A stretch of DNA of 64,000 nt, from the NCBI RefSeq assembly GCF_040760075.1, contig NZ_CP142884.1, forward strand, positions 3,720,001 to 3,784,000. Direction: 5' to 3'. A program made the position numbers and the translations under genes. The notes beneath the pieces were generated by a model that searched no databases, was not told the DNA's origin, and worked only from the letters and a program-made list of their open reading frames with translations. Below are positions 25,516 through 34,300 of the stretch, piece after piece (within the stretch, counting starts at the first letter, position 1; each line of letters starts with the position of its first letter). The stretch comes from Sphingobacterium sp. R2. Lineage in GTDB: Bacteria > Bacteroidota > Bacteroidia > Sphingobacteriales > Sphingobacteriaceae.

Positions 25516-27669
25516 ATGCTAACTATTAAGGGTGTAATAAATCGCACCGTACTTAAGTTAAGTTTGTTGATTCAACTTAGCTTATTCATTTCTACATTGT
25601 ACGCGCAAAAAGTTGATTCCGCTTTAAGGGCTAAGGATTCGATCGCTTTAATCGATTCATTACCTGAAAACCCAGTCGCCTCAGCCAGAAATTTGCTCGA
25701 AAAATGGCGTATGGAGGTAGACCATTCTTATGCCGAGTTTGACAGCGTGAAACGGAGAGTGGCCTGGCAAAGAACAAACAACGAGTTGGTTGTGCCAAAT
25801 CAAGTACAACGGTACATCCAAGAGGTTAAACCCCCTTTGCTTTCTTTACAGAAGAAAGTGGATATGCTGAAAAAGCAGACAGTTCCTCAGGATTCTACTG
25901 GAATTTCCTGGCGCGCAATTCAAGATAGTGCGGCTACTTTAGGGCGGAATATTGAATCACTTCTATTAGACATGAAGGATCTTAGCGACAAAGCCCAGCA
26001 GCAAGAGAAGGTGGTCCAGGCAGCTTCAGGTATTACCACTTGGCTTCATTGGAAACATATTATACAAAAGAATCTTGAGCAAGATGGCTTCTCGCAAAGT
26101 TATTATGACACTGGATGGGACGGCCGCGTTCTACTTATCATATTCAGTTTTGCCTATTTTTATTGGTTATATCAGATGCGGAGAAGCGCAGTGGGGGCGG
26201 ATGAAGCTTTACCTTTACATCGCAATCAGCCATGGTGGATTCCAATTCTGAAATATGCAATATTCTTTCTCATTCTACTACCCTTGACCTCGCTTAGAAT
26301 TCCAGTGTTTGTGCTGGAAATGACCTATCTACTTGTGTTTGCATTTTTATACTTACTGATACGTGCCGCGTTGTCGGATATACAAGTTAAAGTCATGCAG
26401 TCCATTTTCTTTTACTATACTGCGGTTTTGGTCAGCAATTTAATTTTAGACGTAGATTGGATTTCACGGACCATAGTTGTCCTTGTCAACCTTTTGGGAC
26501 TCCGTTTACTCTGGGGGCTGCGATGGAATAGCGACGGAAAAGCACCATTCAATCACTTAGGATCAACAGCACGATGGTTATTACTATTTTTTTGTATCGT
26601 AGCGATCATATGTAATATTTTGGGTTTCCTAAATTTAGCACGCACATTCAATATCGCAGGTGCTGTAGGATTGTTGCAAACATTATCGATGCGCGCATTT
26701 CGTGATATGCTCGCTCATGATGTGGTTAATTCTTATGAAAATTCAAGGAATGACCAATTTATAAATCGTTTTGATAAGCATAAAATGATTGCAGCATTGC
26801 ACCGAATAACTGGATTTTTTTCTTTTATATTGGCCATTATCATCTGGGCAAACACTTTGCATATTACGAGTGAGCTACGCCGGTTAGGTGACCGACTATT
26901 GAATAGCACGCACACCATCGGCAGTGTGACCTATACATATGGTGATGTTCTCTTAGCCTTTGTAGTAATATGGACCGCAAACTGGATTCAAAAGAACTTA
27001 AAAGATCTTCTTGATCGGCCGACCTCAAAAGTAAATCAGCGTCCTAATGCATTGTTGCCGCTCGTGCGTGTCGTAATTTTTATTATTGGGTTTCTTATCG
27101 GAATACGTATCCTAGGCTTGGGTGTTGACAAACTCACTGTGATTATAGGTGCATTGAGTGTTGGTATAGGTCTAGGCTTGCAAAATATAATCAACAATTT
27201 CGTCTCGGGCGTTATCTTAGTATTTGAGCGGCCATTTAAGGTTGGAGATTATGTCGAACTTGCAGACAAAAAAGGACAAGTTATGCAAGTCGGAATCCGA
27301 TCCAGTACCTTGCTGACCGATCAGGGTGCGCAAGTAATTATACCAAATGGTGATCTGCTCTCAGGTCGATTAGTCAATTGGACATTTGACGATTCAGATA
27401 TCCGATTGAACCTCCAGCTAACGATCATCACAGCCCGAAATATCGAAGATTGGAAAAAATGGTTGCGGGATACCATTTCTTCTTTTGATGAGATTGATCT
27501 CAGTCTCGATGTAAAAATTTTAACGAAAGACATTACGGCAGACGCCTATGTTATATCCGTTCAAGTAGGTTTGAAGAATGTGAAAAAAATCGAGCGCTTT
27601 AGAAGCAGTTTTCTAGAGAAAGTTAGAGCCGAAGCCATCCGCTGTGATTCAAAGGTGACTTCGGCCTAA
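25516..27669 (+). CDS. Mechanosensitive ion channel, MscS family with extended N-terminus
   Basis: This 717-aa inner-membrane channel opens under membrane tension to release solutes during osmotic downshock. It begins with a signal peptide (ending TLYAQ), then a periplasmic helical domain rich in Gln and Lys (about 35-180), then about eight hydrophobic helices (about 205-560). The pore helix and hinge are GALSVGIGLGLQNIINNFV (about 543-561), followed by the beta-domain signature FERPFKVGDYVEL and the alpha/beta C-terminal domain. Size places it in the large MscK/YbiO-like group. Trehalose synthesis nearby suggests osmotic stress as a common theme. Confidence 0.92.
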   Translation: MLTIKGVINRTVLKLSLLIQLSLFISTLYAQKVDSALRAKDSIALIDSLPENPVASARNLLEKWRMEVDHSYAEFDSVKRRVAWQRTNNELVVPNQVQRYIQEVKPPLLSLQKKVDMLKKQTVPQDSTGISWRAIQDSAATLGRNIESLLLDMKDLSDKAQQQEKVVQAASGITTWLHWKHIIQKNLEQDGFSQSYYDTGWDGRVLLIIFSFAYFYWLYQMRRSAVGADEALPLHRNQPWWIPILKYAIFFLILLPLTSLRIPVFVLEMTYLLVFAFLYLLIRAALSDIQVKVMQSIFFYYTAVLVSNLILDVDWISRTIVVLVNLLGLRLLWGLRWNSDGKAPFNHLGSTARWLLLFFCIVAIICNILGFLNLARTFNIAGAVGLLQTLSMRAFRDMLAHDVVNSYENSRNDQFINRFDKHKMIAALHRITGFFSFILAIIIWANTLHITSELRRLGDRLLNSTHTIGSVTYTYGDVLLAFVVIWTANWIQKNLKDLLDRPTSKVNQRPNALLPLVRVVIFIIGFLIGIRILGLGVDKLTVIIGALSVGIGLGLQNIINNFVSGVILVFERPFKVGDYVELADKKGQVMQVGIRSSTLLTDQGAQVIIPNGDLLSGRLVNWTFDDSDIRLNLQLTIITARNIEDWKKWLRDTISSFDEIDLSLDVKILTKDITADAYVISVQVGLKNVKKIERFRSSFLEKVRAEAIRCDSKVTSA

Positions 27670-27675
27670 TGGAGG

Positions 27676-28176
27676 CTACTTACTTTCAGACCGGTAATAA
27701 ATCCAGCCCCGCAAATTTTCCAGTTCGTCGCTATTTTTGAGATCAATCAAATTATTGATGCCTAGTTTAGCAGATAATGTTCCAAATTCATCAATTTCGT
27801 GAACCGGATAAAATAGAACATTTTCATTGGGCATGTCTACATTACCCTGCAGCCATTTATAGCCCGCAGCTTGCAGGTTGTCGATAAATGTATCAGTGAC
27901 TGCCTCCAAATAGTGCATCATTTTATTAATCCAAATAAGTTCATCATTAGTTCGCGCTGGATAATGCTCTGCTACATAATCTTGTATTAGTTGCTCGCCC
28001 TCTACGTCCCAACCGTCACGAATCATCGCCAACCCCATCGCTCTTACTTCCTCTTGATAAAAATCTTGGCCGTAAACCATCATGATATCCCCAGCTATTG
28101 GGCTCTCTTCAATTTTGGCACGTAAGGCCATCTGTCTATTAAGCAGTTCGTGTACGTAGTCAAATGTGTGTTCCAT
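27676..28176 (-). CDS. Hypothetical protein
   Basis: The 166-aa acidic protein has no signal peptide or membrane segment. It appears helical, with many aromatic residues (YHYLEAVTDT-like helices and GWIYYRSESK at the end). No family is recognised. It converges on the MscS gene with only 6 bp between the stop codons. The 232 bp upstream are shared divergently with the NarL-type regulator and hold no other gene. Confidence 0.65.
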   Translation of the reverse strand: MEHTFDYVHELLNRQMALRAKIEESPIAGDIMMVYGQDFYQEEVRAMGLAMIRDGWDVEGEQLIQDYVAEHYPARTNDELIWINKMMHYLEAVTDTFIDNLQAAGYKWLQGNVDMPNENVLFYPVHEIDEFGTLSAKLGINNLIDLKNSDELENLRGWIYYRSESK

Positions 28177-28408
28177 AATATACCGATACTTGATTTTTAT
28201 TTGTTTACTAAGTGAACATAGGTTGAGAACTTAGGGTTTGTTTTAGAAGAGAATAAAAAATGATAATCCTTACATCTTGATCGATCGAGTATTTATCAGA
28301 GCGTGTTTGTATTTACTCAACATTTTTTTACTAAAACATTTTTGGTCTGAAAGCTGTTTCTTTCAATATCAGTCACTCAACTAAACTAAAACGAAAATAC
28401 ATAAAGCT

Positions 28409-29065
28409 ATGAAACAGTTGCTTTTGGTGGATGATCATACATTGGTGCGATCTGGTTTCCAACTAATATTAGAGGCACAACAGGACATCACTGTAATAGC
28501 GGGGGTCGAAAATGGCGAAAAAGCCCTGGAATATCTAAACAGTTCATCGAAGCCAGATATCATTTTAACAGATATTCACATGGAGCAGATAGATGGCATT
28601 CAGCTCATTCAAGAAGTAAAAAAGAAATATGTGGATATAAAAATCATCGTTTTATCGATGGAGGATAATATCCACGTTGTCCAGGAAATTTTTAACCTCG
28701 GCGCCGATGGCTATTTGTTAAAAGATTCTAATGTGGAGGAAATCCTTTTTGGAATCCAGCAGGTTATCCGAGGTGAACAATACATTAGTGCATCACTGAG
28801 TATTGATATTATTAGAAATTTATCGAAATATACCCATATGGATGTAGACCGAACAGCAATAATGGCCAGGTATGATATTTCTGAACGGGAGCTATCCGTA
28901 CTGGAATTGATTGCTCAAGGGCATACCAATGCTGAAATAGCGGATCAGATCTATTTAAGCAAAAGGACGGTCGAAGGGCATAGGCAACAATTAATCGAGA
29001 AAACAGGATCTAAGAATACTGCAGGACTTGTACGCTTTGGTTTTCAGAAGAAATTATTGAGCTAA
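28409..29065 (+). CDS. NarL/FixJ-family response regulator
   Basis: The 218-aa DNA-binding regulator has an N-terminal receiver domain (acidic pair VDDH at 7-10, phospho-acceptor Asp55 in ILTDIHM, conserved Lys in YLLKDS) and a C-terminal LuxR-type helix-turn-helix (SERELSVLELIAQGHTNAEI, then SKRTVEGHRQQL). It should activate or repress promoters when phosphorylated. No histidine kinase is adjacent, so it is an orphan here. It is monocistronic, between the MscS region and the hydroxy-acid oxidase gene. Confidence 0.92.
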   Translation: MKQLLLVDDHTLVRSGFQLILEAQQDITVIAGVENGEKALEYLNSSSKPDIILTDIHMEQIDGIQLIQEVKKKYVDIKIIVLSMEDNIHVVQEIFNLGADGYLLKDSNVEEILFGIQQVIRGEQYISASLSIDIIRNLSKYTHMDVDRTAIMARYDISERELSVLELIAQGHTNAEIADQIYLSKRTVEGHRQQLIEKTGSKNTAGLVRFGFQKKLLS

Positions 29066-29187
29066 CAGTAAAGTACTGGCATTCTTTTAAAAATGTTTGG
29101 CCGGCAGATCTATATGCTTCAATCATTTAAATTATCCTGCTTATCTCTTTTTCTAGCGAGGATTGATTTTATAATAGTTGTAATTAT

Positions 29188-29219
29188 TTTGCATTTGAAA
29201 TGCATTTTATCTAAGTTTG
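29188..29219 (+). promoter_or_regulatory. Predicted promoter of the hydroxy-acid oxidase gene
   Basis: TTTG at 29188-29191 and TAAGTTTG at 29212-29219 are separated by 20 bp, matching the Bacteroidota TTTG/TAnnTTTG consensus. The ATG follows 38 bp after the -7 element. Confidence 0.65.
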
Positions 29220-29257
29220 GCGCGCAGTTATAGACTATATGTAAACAATAATCAGTC

Positions 29258-30424
29258 ATGAGCCAAAAATTTGTATATAATACGCGTTATCCTTCTGTTG
29301 AAGATTTAAAGAATAAAGCGAGGAAAAGAATTCCCCGATTTGCATTTGATTATTTGACCGGAGGAGCAAACGAAGAGTTGAATCTCGCCAGAAATGAAAA
29401 CGATTTTGACAACATTTTGTTAAAGCCTCAATATCTTTCAGCGAGCGATGAAATAGATCTTTCTGTCGAATTATTTGGTCGCCGTTATAGCGCGCCATTT
29501 GGTGTTTCACCTATTGGACTTCAAGGATTGATGTGGCCAAATGCGCCGGAAATTCTTGCGAAAGCGGCAGCGGAAATTGATATTCCCTATATTTTGAGCA
29601 CCGTATCGACAAGTAGTATTGAGCGTATTGCCGAGGTGTCGGATGGGAAAGCATGGTTTCAGCTCTATCACCCTACCGAGAATAAATTGCGAGATGACAT
29701 TATCAGGCGTTTACAGGTTGTCGAATGTCCAGTATTGGTGGTATTGGTCGACGTGCCGGCGTTCGGACTTCGGTATCGCGAAATAAAAAGTGGATTGTCC
29801 ATGCCACCTAAAATGAGCGTTTCGAATATTTTGCAAACATTCGCATGTCCAACTTGGGGTATTGAGACCTTAAGACATGGTATTCCTTCTTTCGCTACTT
29901 TAAAACCTTATATGGAAAAAGGTCTTGACTTAGCCCAACTCGGACAGTTTATGAATAAGACATTTACGGGTAAAGTTGATGTTGAAAAGATTAAAGCAAT
30001 AAGGGACCTATGGAAAGGCCCATTGGTGCTGAAGGGAATTGCAACAGATGAAGATATGCAGGCTTCCATCGCATTGGGGGTGGATGGTGTGATTGTTTCA
30101 AACCATGGGGGACGACAGCTAGACGCAAGTGAGTCTTCGATCAATTCATTAATTCGTTTGGCTAGTAATCCCGAATATAAAAAGAATATAAAAATAATGT
30201 TGGACGGTGGGATTCGCTCGGGTGTTGATTTGGCGCGTGCTCATGCTGTCGGATCAGAATTCAATTTTATGGGTAGGCCTTTTATGTACGGTGTAGGCGC
30301 ATTAGGTGCAGCAGGCGGCAAACATACGATCAATATGTTCAAGACACATTTGTATCAGGTTATGAAACAGTTGAGTCTTTCGAAGATAGCAGATTTTCCA
30401 CAGCGTCTACAGGCTATTCTCTAA
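29258..30424 (+). CDS. lldD: FMN-dependent alpha-hydroxy-acid dehydrogenase/oxidase (L-lactate dehydrogenase type)
   Basis: The 388-aa TIM-barrel flavoprotein oxidises L-2-hydroxy acids, most likely L-lactate, to 2-oxo acids. Family landmarks are RIPRFAFDYLTGGANEE near the N-terminus, APFGVSPIGLQGLMWP, the catalytic His283 in VSNHGGRQLD, and the FMN-phosphate loop IMLDGGIRSGVDLARA followed by GRPFMYG. Length is normal. It has its own predicted promoter and no lactate permease or regulator beside it. Whether it passes electrons to quinone or to oxygen cannot be decided. Confidence 0.9.
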   Translation: MSQKFVYNTRYPSVEDLKNKARKRIPRFAFDYLTGGANEELNLARNENDFDNILLKPQYLSASDEIDLSVELFGRRYSAPFGVSPIGLQGLMWPNAPEILAKAAAEIDIPYILSTVSTSSIERIAEVSDGKAWFQLYHPTENKLRDDIIRRLQVVECPVLVVLVDVPAFGLRYREIKSGLSMPPKMSVSNILQTFACPTWGIETLRHGIPSFATLKPYMEKGLDLAQLGQFMNKTFTGKVDVEKIKAIRDLWKGPLVLKGIATDEDMQASIALGVDGVIVSNHGGRQLDASESSINSLIRLASNPEYKKNIKIMLDGGIRSGVDLARAHAVGSEFNFMGRPFMYGVGALGAAGGKHTINMFKTHLYQVMKQLSLSKIADFPQRLQAIL

Positions 30425-30568
30425 CTATTCTGTTCGGTAAGATCATCAATCTAACCTTGTAATAGGCTTATGCCGAATGTTTACAATTTTGCTTGTAGCT
30501 TATCCTTTTTGTGTCATCTCACAGCGCAAAAACCAAAGATCAACGCTATACCAAATTTGGTGTTTTGA

Positions 30569-30646
30569 CAGTGCTTGTTCAGTGCTTGTTCAGTGATCAT
30601 TCAGTGCTTGTTCAGTGACAACTGAATGAGCGCTGAATGATCACTG
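30569..30646. repeat. Tandem 11-mer array forming a long imperfect hairpin
   Basis: Seven 11-bp units lie head to tail from 30569: CAGTGCTTGTT occurs three times, with variants CAGTGATCATT and CAGTGACAACT, then two units in complementary sense (GAATGAGCGCT, GAATGATCACT). As a result 30591-30616 and 30621-30646 form a 26-bp inverted repeat with three mismatches and a 4-nt loop; the outer 14 bp are perfect. It lies in the 459-bp gap between the oxidase gene and the metal-efflux operon. Confidence 0.85.
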
Positions 30647-30730
30647 TGAAATAATTGACGTAAAATTGTTGTTTGGTATAATTTGGTATTACTATGATTT
30701 AGTTTTCATTGCTTGCCAAACAAAGAAATT

Positions 30731-30871
30731 ATGGGGATTATCAAAAATGGCATCCGTTCGGACGGTTTGCCAAAAGGCATAAAGCTAAAAGAGGTTTGAT
30801 CGATAGCAAAAGTTAATGTGGATCAAGAGGATTTTTCAGTCAATGAAGAGAATTTTGATTTAATTTCTTAA
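30731..30871 (+). pseudogene. Remnant small ORF with in-frame TGA
   Basis: A frame beginning MGIIKNGIRSDGLPKGI is stopped by TGA at 30797-30799. The same frame then continues without a stop for 23 more codons to TAA at 30869-30871, ending in VNVDQEDFSVNEENFDLIS. The N-terminus resembles the MGxIKNGI start of DUF6266 proteins common in this family of bacteria. It is probably a decayed or deleted gene. It could also be chance in AT-rich DNA. Confidence 0.3.
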
Positions 30872-30883
30872 GTTTGCATATCC

Positions 30884-31213
30884 ATGAGGTTAATTGTTTT
30901 CATATTGATAGCATATATTCTGGGACTTTCCTTTGTCCCGTGCAGCGATTCGAACAATCACTGCGAAGAGACTGCTATGGAAGCGAAGCTAAATCAAACA
31001 CACAACCATGGTGATGATGCATCTGATGCCTGTTCTATTTTCTGCTATTGCAATTGTTGCAGTGGAAATATAACGGCTTATGCCTATCAATTTCCGCAAA
31101 TAGATGGTGTCCCGGTATCAATTTATTTTGATAATCGTAATCCTATCCGCAATACAGCGATTGTTTCCAGTTATTTTGGAAGCATCTGGCAGCCGCCAAA
31201 AGTTAATGCTTAA
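30884..31213 (+). CDS. DUF6660 family small metal-operon protein
   Basis: The 109-aa product starts with a hydrophobic signal or anchor (LIVFILIAYILGLSFVPC). The mature part is rich in Cys and His (NNHCEETA, NQTHNHGDD, CSIFCYCNCCSG), as expected for metal binding in the periplasm. DUF6660 proteins typically occur just upstream of CusA/CzcA pumps in Bacteroidota, as here, where the pump gene follows after 152 bp. Direct metal binding is an inference from composition. Confidence 0.75.
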   Translation: MRLIVFILIAYILGLSFVPCSDSNNHCEETAMEAKLNQTHNHGDDASDACSIFCYCNCCSGNITAYAYQFPQIDGVPVSIYFDNRNPIRNTAIVSSYFGSIWQPPKVNA

Positions 31214-31365
31214 TTTTTCGTAAAAATTCTAAAAACAAATCTGATGGAGCGTGCTATGCTGTTCTTTATTCAGCTTTGTGCTCGGAATACGCCTGTTGCA
31301 TTTTATTGCGACAAGCAATGAAGATATTCTAATGAGTTATTCCTTAAGCATTAATCACGTATATT

Positions 31366-34300
31366 GTGTTAGATCATATTATAAAATTTAGCATCAAGAA
31401 CAAGATTGTTATCGGTTTGATGACCTTGTCTCTTATCATTTGGGGGGCATGGAGTGCGACGAAACTGCCCATAGATGCCGTTCCCGATATTACCAATAAT
31501 CAAGTCCAGATCTTTACATCTTGTCCAACGCTTGCCGGACAGGAAGTGGAGCAATTGGTTACTTTTCCAATTGAACAAAGTATTGCGACTGTACCCAAAA
31601 TTGAAGAGATCAGGAGTATCTCACGCTTCGGCCTTTCTGTCATTACCGTTGTTTTTGACGATGATGTAGATATTTATTTTGCCCGTCAGCTGATTGGTGA
31701 GCGTTTAAATGAAGCTGTGGATCAGATTCCACAAGGTATTGGTAAACCGGAGCTGGCTCCAGTAAGTACGGGACTGGGAGAAGTATATCAATACATTATC
31801 CATCCCAAAAAGGGTAGCGAAAAGAAATACAATGCAAAAGATTTGCGCACCATGCAAGATTGGATTGTTGCCCGTCAGCTCTATGGAACACCTGGGATTG
31901 CCGAGGTCAACAGTTTCGGTGGTGAGCTCAAACAATATGAAGTAGCTGTTGATCCGAATAGACTTAAGGCAATGAATATCACTATTCCGGAGCTATTTAC
32001 TGCCTTGGAGAAAAACAATCAAAATACAGGTGGTGCCTATATTGATAAAAAACCGAATGCCTATTTTATCCGGGGAATTGGGCTGGCGACGTCCTTGGAA
32101 GATATCAGAAATATTGCTATCCGCAAATCAGGATCTATACCGATTTATGTAAAAGACGTTGCCGATGTGCGTTTTGGTCATGCAGTGCGCTATGGAGCCC
32201 TGACCTACAATGGTGAGGTCGATGCGGTAGGGGGTGTTGTCATGATGTTGAAGGGTGAAAACAGCAATAAGGTGGTCAATCGGGTGAAAGAGAAATTACC
32301 GACTATTCAGCAATCTTTACCGGATGATGTCGTCATAGAACCCTATTTGGACCGAACAGATCTCGTTGGGCGTGCGATCAGTACCGTTGAAAAAAATCTG
32401 ATCGAGGGTGCCCTGATCGTCATTTTTGTCTTGGTACTCTTTCTTGGCAATTTGCGGGCAGGTCTTATTGTAGCATCAGCAATCCCTCTGGCTTTACTGT
32501 TTGCACTTGGACTGATGAACGTCTTCGGCGTAAGCGCCAATTTAATGAGTTTGGGCGCGATAGATTTTGGTTTGATTGTGGATGGAGCCGTCATTGTGGT
32601 GGAAGCTACGCTACACCATTTAGGCTTACGAAAATCAACCGAGAAATTGACCCAGGCCGAAATGGACCATGAGGTATTTGAGTCTGCTTCAAAGATCCGT
32701 ACCAGTGCAGCCTTTGGTGAGATTATTATTCTCATTGTCTATATTCCAATTTTAACATTGGTGGGGGTTGAAGGGAAGATGTTTCGTCCAATGGCACAAA
32801 CGGTTGGGTTTGCTATTTTTGGCGCATTGATTCTCTCGCTAACCTATATTCCTATGATGTGCGCTTTGTTCCTGCCGAAAAAACAGAACGACAATCAAAC
32901 CTTGAGCGACCGCATGATTGGGGGATTACAGCTTATTTATGCCCCTTTATTACAGAAAGCCATTCGGTTTAAATACCTGATAGTGAGTTTAACTGTTGCC
33001 ATTTTTGCTTTATCGGTCTTCTTTTTTAAGCATATGGGTGGCGAGTTTATTCCACAATTGCAGGAAGGTGATTATGCATTCCATTGCATACTTCCGCAGG
33101 GAAGTTCGCTTTCGCAGAGTATTGAAACTTCCATGCAGGCTTCCCGGATTATCAAAGAGTTTGCTGAAGTGAAGATGGTTGTTGGCAAGACAGGAGCCGC
33201 TGAGGTGCCAACGGATCCTATGCCACCGGAAGCAACAGATGTTATGGTGGTATTGAAGCCTCAAAAAGAGTGGAAGTCGGGCCGTTCTTATGAAGAACTG
33301 GGGAGTGCTATTCTGGAGAAGCTAGAAGTAATTCCGGGTGTTTTCTTCGAAAAAAATCAACCGATTCAAATGCGCTTCAACGAGTTAATGACGGGTATCC
33401 GTCAGGATGTTGCTGTAAAGATCTTCGGTGAAAACATCGATTCACTGGCCGCTTACGCCAATGTGGTTGCCGCTCAGATTCAATCTGTTCAAGGGGCAAC
33501 TTCTCCACAGGTGGAGCGTGTATCCGGTCTCCCGCAAATCAATATCGTTTATGACCGCACCCGTATCGCAAATTATGGATTGACAATTCAGGACGTCAAT
33601 GATGTGGTGAGTACTGCCTTTGCCGGTCGGAGTACGGGACAGATCTATGAAAATGAACGTCGCTTTGATCTGGTCGTCAGGTTAGATACAACGCACCGAA
33701 ACAGCATTGATGATGTGCGTAATCTGATGATTCCTACAGATACGGGTACGCAGATCCCGCTTTCTCAGGTTGCTGCCATTGATTACAAATTGGGGCCGGC
33801 ACAGATCAGCCGCGAAGCGGGTAAAAGAAGAATTGTGATCGGTTTTAATGTGGCCGGGCGTGATGTTCAAACCGTCGTAAAAGAAATCCAACGACAATTG
33901 ACTGCAAATGTAAAGCTTCCCGCGGGCTATTATTTCACCTATGGGGGGCAGTTTGAGAATTTACAGAAGGCGAGCTCACGCTTGTTGATTGCTGTGCCAG
34001 TTTCCTTATTGCTTATTTTTATGCTGTTGTATTTCACGTTTCATTCCTTTAAGCAGGCCACACTCATCTTTACCGCAATACCAATGAGTGCTATCGGAGG
34101 TATCTTTGCTTTAATGTTGCGTGGCATGCCTTTCAGTATTAGTGCCGGTATCGGTTTTATTGCCTTATTTGGGGTGGCCGTACTCAACGGTATTGTTTTA
34201 ATTGGAACCTTTAATCAATTGAAAAAGGAGGGGGTAGATGATATTTTTCAGCGTGTTAAAGAAGGCACTTTGACGCGTTTACGTCCTGTTCTCATGACAG

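Noticed and set aside
30569-30646. CRISPR array
   Set aside because: Units are 11 bp and directly joined, with no spacers, and no cas genes are nearby.
30797-30799. TGA as a selenocysteine codon
   Set aside because: No SECIS-like element or known selenoprotein context, and the ORF is not conserved in any way I can see. A decayed gene is simpler.
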